A stretch of DNA of 18,250 bases, taken from the NCBI GenBank assembly GCA_040509755.1, contig JBEVKF010000001.1, forward strand, positions 1-18,250. Reading direction: 5' to 3'. The notes under the pieces were generated by a model, which was not told where the DNA came from, made no database searches, and saw only the letters and a list, made by a program, of their open reading frames with translations. This document shows positions 1 to 5,290 of the stretch, piece by piece; the first letter of the stretch is position 1; each line of letters starts with the position of its first letter. The position numbers were made by a program, and so were the translations under genes. Origin of the DNA: JACVRW01 sp040509755. GTDB lineage: Bacteria > Actinomycetota > Thermoleophilia > Solirubrobacterales > Thermoleophilaceae.

Positions 1-75
1 AGCTGGGTGTGCGGGTTGGTCGGCGTGGTGCGCGGACGGTCGCCCACCCGCGTGGGCAAAGGCGGCATCGACCCC

Positions 76-366
76 TCAGGCCGAGACCTCGTTGCGAACC
101 TCGAACGTCGTCTCCTGCGGTGGCGCCGCGAAGCCGCCGTCGATACCGGCTTCCATCGAAGGCATCAGGATGCCGTCGCGGAACTGCTCCCAGCTCTCCT
201 TGGTGCTGTGGATCGCAACGATCGTCCAACCGTCGTCCGATGGGCCGGCGACGTGAAACACCTGGCCCGCGGGCAGGCTGCCATCGCTCGGATGCACAGC
301 CGCGATCGCCGCCTCGTACTGTTGCTCGGTGCCACCAGCGAACTGATGCACGATGCCATAGGCCAT
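76..366 (-). CDS. small ABM-like (dimeric alpha/beta barrel) hypothetical protein
   Basis: A 96-residue soluble protein without signal peptide or membrane segment. It reads like an antibiotic-biosynthesis-monooxygenase/ferredoxin-like fold protein: MAYGIVHQF strand, a helix with EQQYEAAIAAVHP, an HVAGPSDDGWTIVAIHST strand pair, then KESWEQFRDGILMPSME, which is the usual last helix of such dimeric barrels. The ATG is preceded by GGGAG about nine bases upstream, supporting this start. It is transcribed away from the PNPOx-like gene; a 20-bp dyad lies just upstream. Similar proteins mostly have no assigned reaction, so no enzymatic role is claimed. The fold assignment is by eye and moderately sure; that the ORF is real is better supported (ribosome binding site, protein-like composition). 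Confidence 0.72.
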   Translation of the reverse strand: MAYGIVHQFAGGTEQQYEAAIAAVHPSDGSLPAGQVFHVAGPSDDGWTIVAIHSTKESWEQFRDGILMPSMEAGIDGGFAAPPQETTFEVRNEVSA

Positions 367-381
367 CTCAAAGCTCCCTAC

Positions 382-401
382 GTTGAATGACAGGATTCAA
401 C
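382..401. promoter_or_regulatory. 20-bp dyad, candidate operator between divergent genes
   Basis: GTTGAAT (382-388) and ATTCAAC (395-401) form perfect 7-bp inverted arms around a 6-bp spacer. The dyad is AT-rich in a GC-rich surrounding and sits 16-35 bases upstream of the minus-strand ABM-like gene and about 50-70 bases upstream of the plus-strand PNPOx-like gene. That position fits an operator for a dimeric repressor controlling one or both. No regulator gene is adjacent, so binding is inference. Confidence 0.4.
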
Positions 402-440
402 CACCCACGCACCCCCGACGCGACCCTACAGCGCTGCGCG

Positions 441-446
441 TAGGCT
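441..446 (+). promoter_or_regulatory. TAnnnT -10-like box, possible leaderless start
   Basis: TAGGCT lies seven bases before the ATG at 454. In many actinomycetes a TAnnnT box at this distance drives leaderless mRNA beginning at the start codon. The same arrangement recurs before the genes at 9346 and 14930 in this window. No clear -35 box was recognised. Confidence 0.3.
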
Positions 447-453
447 CGTGACC

Positions 454-966
454 ATGCCGTACGTTCCGAGCGCCGAGATCGACAGCCGTTTCAGTGACCC
501 AGAGGCCCGCCCGACGCCGTGGTCTGACGCCGCGCAGGTCCTCGAGCACGCCGAGCTGTACTGGCTCACCACCGTCCGGGCCGATGGACGGCCGCACGTG
601 ACCCCGCTGATCGGCGTCGTGGACGACGGCGCGGTGCACTTCTGCACCGGGCCCGAGGAGCAGAAGGCCCGCAACCTCGAACGGCGCAAGCAGGTGGCGC
701 TGACGACCGGCGCCAACACCTGGGCCCAGGGCCTCGACGTCGTCGTCGAGGGGACCGCGGTCCGGGTCACCGACCACGACGCCTTGCAGCGACTCGCCGA
801 CGCCTTCGAGGGCAAGTACGGAAGTGTCTGGCACTTCGATGTCGGTAAGGGCGGCTTCGGCACCGGTGAGGATCCCGCCCCGGTATTCCGGATCGAGCCC
901 GCCAAGGTGTTGGCCTTCGCGAAGGACCCGCACGCCCAGACCAGCTACCGGTTCACCGATCGCTGA
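454..966 (+). CDS. pyridoxamine 5'-phosphate oxidase-like (flavin/F420) family protein
   Basis: About 170 residues with the split beta-barrel pattern of the PNPOx-like superfamily: ELYWLTTVRADGRPHVTPL, then DDGAVHFCTGPEEQKARNL, ALTTG, and VVVEGTAVRVTD. The order 'TVRxDGRPHVTPL ... KARNL ... VVVEGxA' is typical of actinobacterial FMN- or F420-binding members acting as oxidoreductases or cofactor binders in the cytoplasm; the substrate cannot be told. I chose ATG 454 over the in-frame GTG at 448 because an AGG lies at suitable spacing from 454 and a TAnnnT box sits seven bases before it. The stop overlaps the start of the next gene (TGATG), implying translational coupling. Confidence 0.85.
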   Translation: MPYVPSAEIDSRFSDPEARPTPWSDAAQVLEHAELYWLTTVRADGRPHVTPLIGVVDDGAVHFCTGPEEQKARNLERRKQVALTTGANTWAQGLDVVVEGTAVRVTDHDALQRLADAFEGKYGSVWHFDVGKGGFGTGEDPAPVFRIEPAKVLAFAKDPHAQTSYRFTDR

Positions 967-1337
967 TGGATGAGGCGGCGGTCAGGGCGATGCTCGAGCA
1001 GCACTTCGCCAGCAGCGATCCCGACCGCGCTCACGAGATGTACCACGACGACGCTGTTCTCGAGTTCCCCCAGTCCGGCGAGCGCTTCGCCGGAGTGGAG
1101 AACATGCGCGAGTGGAGGAGCAACTACCCGGCGACGACGACCGTCGAGTTCCGGGAGATCAGAGGCCGAGATGACCTCTGGGTGGCGGAGGTCTCGATCA
1201 GCTACGACCAGGGTCCTTGGAGCTTCGGGGTCAGCATCCTCGAGTTTCTAGGGGATAGAATCGCGCGTGAGTCGATCTACGTCGCCGAGGGCTGGGAGCC
1301 GCCCGAGTGGCGGGCTCAGTGGAGGTCCGCGCCTTAG
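966..1337 (+). CDS. NTF2-like / SnoaL-like fold protein
   Basis: A 123-residue protein with the cone-shaped NTF2-like pattern: an N-terminal helix (AVRAMLEQHFASSDPDRAHEMY), HDDAVLEFPQSGERFAGVENMREW, then strands FREIRGRDDLWVAEVSISYD and a final strand with IARESIYVAEGW. This 'YHDDAVLEFPQSGERFxGxxNMxxW' form is common among SnoaL-like hypothetical proteins. The ATG overlaps the stop of the PNPOx-like gene by one base, so the two are co-translated and may act together, but the ligand is unknown. It is followed by an 86-bp gap before xth. Confidence 0.82.
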   Translation: MDEAAVRAMLEQHFASSDPDRAHEMYHDDAVLEFPQSGERFAGVENMREWRSNYPATTTVEFREIRGRDDLWVAEVSISYDQGPWSFGVSILEFLGDRIARESIYVAEGWEPPEWRAQWRSAP

Positions 1338-1352
1338 ATCGTGCGGGCGTGC

Positions 1353-1370
1353 CTTCGCAGCCCCGCGAAG
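1353..1370 (+). terminator. weak stem-loop after the NTF2-like gene
   Basis: CTTCGC and GCGAAG pair over a six-base loop, 16 bases after the stop of the NTF2-like gene. There is no T tract, so it is at best a weak or factor-assisted terminator. Confidence 0.2.
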
Positions 1371-1423
1371 CGGCGCGGGCGCCCTGAGTCTCCATATCCG
1401 GCACTAAAGGGGCCCGCCGATCG

Positions 1424-2329
1424 ATGTCGGACCACCCGGGTCTCCATGCCGATACCGTGGGCCCGGTGCGAATAGCGACCTGGAACGTCAACTCGATCAA
1501 GCAGCGTGCGCCGCGGCTGCTGCCCTGGTTGGACGAGCGGCGGCCGGACGTGGTCTGCCTCCAGGAGACCAAGCTCACAGACGACGCGTTCGCCGACCTG
1601 CTCGGCCAGGAGCTCGCCGACCGCGGCTATGAGGCCGCAGCGCACGGCGAGGCCACCTGGAACGGCGTCGCCATCCTCTCGCGCCTGGGGCTGGACGACG
1701 TGGTCGCGGGATTGGCCGGCGCACCGGGCTTCCCGCATCCGGAGGCGCGCGCGGTGTCGGCCACGTGTGGCGGGATCCGTGTGGTCTCGGTCTATGTTCC
1801 GAACGGGCGGGTCCCGGGATCGGACCACTACGAGTACAAGCTCGCCTGGCTTGCGTCGCTGAAGGAGATGGTTGCCGCCGGCCCGGAGGCGACGGTCATA
1901 TGTGGCGACGTGAACATCGCGCCCACCGACGACGATGTGTTCGATCCCGACGCCTACGTCGGAGAGACCCACGTGACCGCGCCCGAGCGCGAGGCGCTGG
2001 CGAATCTCCAGTCGCTCGGCCTACGTGACGTCGTGCGCGATCGATGGCCCAACGAGCGGGTTTTCACCTACTGGGATTACCGCGCGGGAATGTTCCATCA
2101 GGACCTCGGGATGCGGATCGACCTCGTACTCGCCGGCGAGACGGTCGCCGATCGTGTCAAGGCAGCGTGGGTGGACCGCCAGGCCCGCAAGGGCAGCGGG
2201 CCGAGCGACCACGCACCGGTGATCGTCGACCTGGACGAGGCGCCGGACGGGAACATCGGGCCGGTGGTACCGCCGCCCTCGGCTCCGGTGACAAAACGGG
2301 GCGCCAAGAGGTTGCCGCAGGCCCCGTAG
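1424..2329 (+). CDS. xth: exodeoxyribonuclease III (AP endonuclease)
   Basis: A 301-residue member of the exonuclease-endonuclease-phosphatase fold, the ExoIII branch that cuts DNA at abasic sites and trims 3' ends in base excision repair. Visible catalytic motifs: ATWNVNSIK (Asn21), CLQETK (Glu48, metal ligand), GDVNIAP (Asp162, Asn164) and the terminal SDHAPV (Asp262-His263). All key residues are present. The last 35 or so residues are a Pro/Lys/Arg-rich tail beyond the usual end of the family. The ATG has AAAGGGG about 11 bases upstream; an in-frame GTG at 1466, directly before RIATWN, is an alternative start nearer the family's usual N-terminus. Its stop directly abuts the stop of the convergent LigD-type polymerase gene, another DNA-repair gene. 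Confidence 0.95.
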   Translation: MSDHPGLHADTVGPVRIATWNVNSIKQRAPRLLPWLDERRPDVVCLQETKLTDDAFADLLGQELADRGYEAAAHGEATWNGVAILSRLGLDDVVAGLAGAPGFPHPEARAVSATCGGIRVVSVYVPNGRVPGSDHYEYKLAWLASLKEMVAAGPEATVICGDVNIAPTDDDVFDPDAYVGETHVTAPEREALANLQSLGLRDVVRDRWPNERVFTYWDYRAGMFHQDLGMRIDLVLAGETVADRVKAAWVDRQARKGSGPSDHAPVIVDLDEAPDGNIGPVVPPPSAPVTKRGAKRLPQAP

Positions 2330-3403
2330 TCAGTCGCGGTCGCGGTCGCGGTCGCGATCGCGCGAGGGCTGCACGCGCTTCGGCTCGCCCGGCATCTTCG
2401 GATAGTCGGGCGGGTAGGGCATGTCCCCGCTTCCTTCGGCGGCGTCGCGCTCATACATGTCGAGCAAGGGCTGGAGCGAATGGGCGACATCGTCGATCGC
2501 TGCGTGGCGGTCGCCTACCTCGGCGAAGCGCGCCGGCATCGTCGCGACCGTGAAGTCCTCGGGCACGATCTCGGCGAGCTCGTCCCAGGTCACCGGCGCC
2601 GAGACCGGCGCACCCGGCTTTGGCCGCACGCTGTAGGCGGAGGCGATGGTGCGATCGCGCGCGTTCTGGTTGTAGTCGACGAAGATCCGCTCGCCGCGCT
2701 CCTCCTTCCACCACTTCGTTGTCACCTGGCCGGGGAGGCGCCGCTCGAGCTCACGTCCGAAGGCGATCGCGGCATGACGCACATCCGTGAACGTCCAGCG
2801 CGGCTCGATCCTGACGTAGATGTGGACGCCGCGGCCGCCCGAGGTCTTCGGGAAACCGGCGTAGCCGAGCTCGCCCAGGAGCACCCGCGCCTCGGCGGCG
2901 ACGCGAAGGGCGTCGGCGAAGTCCGTGCCGGGCTGCGGATCGAGGTCTAGGCGCAGCTCATCAGGATGGTCGACGTCTTCGCGGCGAACCGGCCACGGGT
3001 GGAACGTGATGGTTCCCATCTGGGCCGCCCAGCCGACCACCGCCACCTCCGTTGGGCAGATCTCGTCCGCGTGGCGGCCAGACGGAAACTCGATGCGCGC
3101 CGTCTCCACGTAGTCCGGCGCACCGCGCGGGATGCGCTTCTGAAAGAAGGCGTCGCCCCCGCCCTTCTCGCGCGTCGACAAAACAATGCCCGGGTGCACG
3201 CCCTTAGGCCACCGCTCGAGGGTCGTCGGCCGGCGCTCGAGCGCGCGCATGATGCCGTCCTCGACGGCGAGGTAGTACTCGACGACGTCGAGCTTCGTCA
3301 GCGCGCGTGAGTGCTCCGACTCGGGGAAGATCACGCGGTCGGGGCTGGACACGCGCAGGTCGCGCCCCCCGGCGTCGACGGTTGCTGCCTCGGTCGCGGC
3401 CAT
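2330..3403 (-). CDS. stand-alone LigD-type polymerase/primase domain protein
   Basis: A 357-residue archaeo-eukaryotic primase-like polymerase of the kind found in LigD, which fills gaps and adds (ribo)nucleotides during non-homologous end joining. Seen: an N-terminal phosphate-binding region (RWPKGVHPG, DAFFQKR), the metal motif LDLDP with Asp153 and Asp155, the nucleotide motif TSGGRGVHIYV around His194, and the third acidic residue Asp243 in IFVDYNQNARDRT. These indicate an active enzyme. There is no ligase or phosphoesterase domain, so it is the separate form common in actinomycetes; no ku or ligase gene lies in the window. The C-terminus is PYPPDYPKMPGEPKRVQPS followed by five Arg-Asp pairs encoded by a hexanucleotide repeat. 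It converges on xth with no intergenic base. Confidence 0.93.
   Translation of the reverse strand: MAATEAATVDAGGRDLRVSSPDRVIFPESEHSRALTKLDVVEYYLAVEDGIMRALERRPTTLERWPKGVHPGIVLSTREKGGGDAFFQKRIPRGAPDYVETARIEFPSGRHADEICPTEVAVVGWAAQMGTITFHPWPVRREDVDHPDELRLDLDPQPGTDFADALRVAAEARVLLGELGYAGFPKTSGGRGVHIYVRIEPRWTFTDVRHAAIAFGRELERRLPGQVTTKWWKEERGERIFVDYNQNARDRTIASAYSVRPKPGAPVSAPVTWDELAEIVPEDFTVATMPARFAEVGDRHAAIDDVAHSLQPLLDMYERDAAEGSGDMPYPPDYPKMPGEPKRVQPSRDRDRDRDRD
2333..2362. repeat. GTCGCG hexanucleotide microsatellite
   Basis: Four perfect GTCGCG units followed by one ATCGCG variant, 30 bp in total, starting one base from the LigD-polymerase stop codon (2330-2332). It encodes the C-terminal (Arg-Asp)x5 tail. 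Unit gain or loss keeps frame, so the tail length could vary between strains. Confidence 0.9.
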
Positions 3404-3547
3404 GCCTGAGTTGTAGGGCAGATTGCGAAGGAGTGCGTATTACAGGCGCCGTTCCGCGCCGAACCCTCGATTCCCGCGCTCACGCCCCCGGCCCGAGCCA
3501 CGCGGGCGTCGCAGCTCGAGTCATAGCGGGCCTGCCTGGACGATCGC

Positions 3548-3556
3548 TAGTAATAC
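3548..3556 (+). promoter_or_regulatory. AT-rich -10-like island before the lipoprotein gene
   Basis: TAGTAATAC is a conspicuous AT-rich island five bases before the GTG at 3562 and contains two overlapping -10-like hexamers (TAGTAA, TAATAC). It fits a leaderless or nearly leaderless start and supports choosing GTG 3562. No -35 box was identified. Confidence 0.25.
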
Positions 3557-3561
3557 GGGTC

Positions 3562-4275
3562 GTGCGGATCCCCATCGTCGTCTCGCTCGCTGCCTGCGCC
3601 GCGCTCGTTCTCGGCTGCCAGGAGTCCGGCTTCGACGAGGCCAAGGAGACCGCGCGCCCGCTGAAGGTGCAGCACGTGCTCGGCGAGAGCAAGGTCCCCG
3701 GGCGCGCCGAGACGCCCGTGGTCATGAGCGTGGACTCCCTCGACGACACGCTGGCCCTCGGAGTCCAGCCCCTCGCGGCGGCCGTGCCGGGCGAGAAGCC
3801 GCCCGCTTACCTGGCCGAAGCGGCCGGCGGGCTGGAGATGCTCGCCGAGGATGCAGCGGTGCCCGAAGACGCGGACCTCATTATCGCCAGCGCCCCCCAG
3901 AGCGAGGACGAGTACCTCGAGCTCGTCAAGAGCGCCCCCACCGTCGTGATCGACGAGGGCGGCGCGCAATGGAAGCTGAACGTGCGCCTCGTGGGCGAGG
4001 CTCTGGGTCGCACCAATGACGCCGAGGAGCTGCTCAGCGACTACGACCGGCGGGTCGCAACCGTGCGCGAGAAGCTGCCGAGAGACGCGAAGGTGGCCGT
4101 GAAGCGGGCGGGGCGCGACTCCTTCGCGGCGTCCCTGCTCGCCGACGCGGGGGTCTCGCTCGTCACACCGGCTAAGGCCGACGTCACCCTCGACGACCCA
4201 GTCTGGACAGGCCCGGGCGGCGTGCTGGCGGCGCGCGCGGCCCTAGCGGACCTGCAGAGCATCCTGCAGAAATAG
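3562..4275 (+). CDS. lipoprotein, short siderophore/cobalamin-type ABC substrate-binding protein
   Basis: With the GTG at 3562 the product is 237 residues and begins with a compact lipoprotein signal: one Arg, a hydrophobic stretch (IPIVVSLAACAALVL) and the lipobox VLGC, giving a lipidated Cys19. The mature part matches the periplasmic-binding-protein-2 family (FhuD/BtuF type): VQHVLGESKVPGRAETPVVM, SLDDTLALGVQPLAAAV, DADLIIASAPQSEDEYLELVKSAPTVVID and a long backbone-helix region NVRLVGEALGRTNDAEELLSDYDRR. The end DVTLDDPVWTGPGGVLAARA corresponds to the family's terminal part. The C-terminal lobe is much shorter than usual (family about 280-320 residues). No permease or ATPase gene is adjacent, so it may be an orphan binding protein or have a non-transport role. 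The reading frame is open further upstream to 3307, but that Arg-rich stretch overlaps the ligD-type gene and has no signal-peptide sense. Confidence 0.82.
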   Translation: MRIPIVVSLAACAALVLGCQESGFDEAKETARPLKVQHVLGESKVPGRAETPVVMSVDSLDDTLALGVQPLAAAVPGEKPPAYLAEAAGGLEMLAEDAAVPEDADLIIASAPQSEDEYLELVKSAPTVVIDEGGAQWKLNVRLVGEALGRTNDAEELLSDYDRRVATVREKLPRDAKVAVKRAGRDSFAASLLADAGVSLVTPAKADVTLDDPVWTGPGGVLAARAALADLQSILQK

Positions 4276-4310
4276 CCCGCAAGGGGCTACTGCCCGGCCG
4301 CAAATGGCCG
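4273..4310 (+). promoter_or_regulatory. two adjacent small stem-loops before the GGDEF-like gene
   Basis: TAGCCC/GGGCTA (4273-4278 with 4284-4289, loop GCAAG) begins at the lipoprotein stop codon. CGGCC/GGCCG (4295-4299 with 4306-4310, loop GCAAAT) ends three bases before the AGGAGA ribosome binding site of the next gene. The first could weakly terminate, the second could affect access to the ribosome binding site. No T tract is present. Confidence 0.3.
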
Positions 4311-4324
4311 ATAGGAGACAAAGA

Positions 4325-5290
4325 GTGAGCTCTCCTGTCCTTGACGCGCTCGCACGGACGGCGGCTCGGCGTTTCCAGAGCTTTGCCGAGGCGGCCACCT
4401 CCGTGCTTGACCTGGTGCACGCCGCAGCGCCCGGCGAGCGAGTGGCGCTCGCCCAGATCGACTGGGAAGAAGCGACCTGCCGGATCATCGATGCCCGCGG
4501 CGACGATGACACCCTGCGTGGCACGATCGCGCCGCTCTCCGCCCGCTTTCCGAGCGCGAACGGGATCGATCCAAGCGAGCTGATCGATCCCGAGGCGCTC
4601 GCCTCGCTCGGCTTTGCTCCCTGCACCGCCGTACCGCTCGACACGAGCGACGGCAACGTCGTCGGTGTGCTGCTCGCCACCGGCGCCGGCCCCCACGTAT
4701 CGCTGTTGCCGGTCGCGGCCCGTCTGCTCAGCTACGAGTGGGAGAGCATCTCCACGCGCGCCGACCTGCGCCGATTGGGAGAGATCGCCCGCGACCGGGA
4801 GCGCACGGATGCGGTCACCGGCCTGCCGAACCGGGCCAGCCTGCTCGAGGCGCTCGAGCGCGAGTGGGAGCTCGGGAAGCGCGGCACCGTTCTGTCCTAT
4901 CTCGTGGTCTGCCGGATCGCGGGCCGCGACGCGCTGCGCGAGCGCGCGGGCGATGCCTCCGCCGATCTCCTGCTGAAGGACGTGGCCGAGGTGCTAGGCG
5001 GCGGCGTCCGTCGTACCGACCACCTTGCGCGAGTCGACGACGACCTGCTCGCCGCAGTGCTCGTGGGTTGCAAGGACATTGCGGGAGCGCTCGCCTTCGT
5101 GGCGCGCTGCGAGCGCGCGCTCACCGGTGTCGCGGCCGGCCGGCCTGCGCCGATCGAATTGGCCTACAGCTACCGGGCCCTGGCCGAGGCGACGTCGGCG
5201 GAGGATGGCCTCGCCGAGGGCGAGGCCGACGCGCGGGAGGCCGAAGCCCGCCCGGCCGGTGCGGCCGAGATCACCGGAGAGGCGGCATGA
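4325..5290 (+). CDS. degenerate GGDEF-domain protein (predicted inactive) with GAF-like N-terminus
   Basis: 321 residues from GTG 4325, chosen because AGGAGA lies six bases upstream; an in-frame ATG at 4304 has no such signal. Residues about 10-140 look like a small sensory domain, possibly GAF (RRFQSFAEAATSVLDLVHAAAPGERVALAQID, later VPLDTSDGNVVGVLLATG). Residues 162-265 are a GGDEF-family domain: TDAVTGLPNRASLLEALE is the canonical first motif, and ADLLLKDVAEVLGGGVRRTDHLARV is the helix and strand before the signature. The signature itself is RVDDDLLAAVL instead of RxGGDEF, and the metal-binding DxDxFKxxND segment is replaced by CRIAGRDALRE. Catalysis is therefore unlikely; a scaffold or ligand-sensing role is inferred. 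The C-terminus is a low-complexity Glu/Ala tail. Its stop overlaps the next gene's ATG (ATGA), so the two proteins are co-translated. Confidence 0.85.
   Translation: MSSPVLDALARTAARRFQSFAEAATSVLDLVHAAAPGERVALAQIDWEEATCRIIDARGDDDTLRGTIAPLSARFPSANGIDPSELIDPEALASLGFAPCTAVPLDTSDGNVVGVLLATGAGPHVSLLPVAARLLSYEWESISTRADLRRLGEIARDRERTDAVTGLPNRASLLEALEREWELGKRGTVLSYLVVCRIAGRDALRERAGDASADLLLKDVAEVLGGGVRRTDHLARVDDDLLAAVLVGCKDIAGALAFVARCERALTGVAAGRPAPIELAYSYRALAEATSAEDGLAEGEADAREAEARPAGAAEITGEAA

Noticed and set aside
7..390. Plus-strand open frames opposite the ABM-like gene
   Set aside because: Arg-rich mirror frames without ribosome binding sites; the minus-strand gene has a ribosome binding site and fold-like sequence.
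3307..3561. N-terminal extension of the lipoprotein frame
   Set aside because: It overlaps the 5' end of the LigD-type polymerase gene, is Arg/Pro-rich and would bury the lipoprotein signal peptide inside the chain.
4738..5286. Upstream in-frame extension of the MshEN rod gene
   Set aside because: It is Arg/Gly/Pro-rich and lies in a second frame of the GGDEF-like gene, which has clear domain motifs; the ATGA overlap gives a natural start at 5287.
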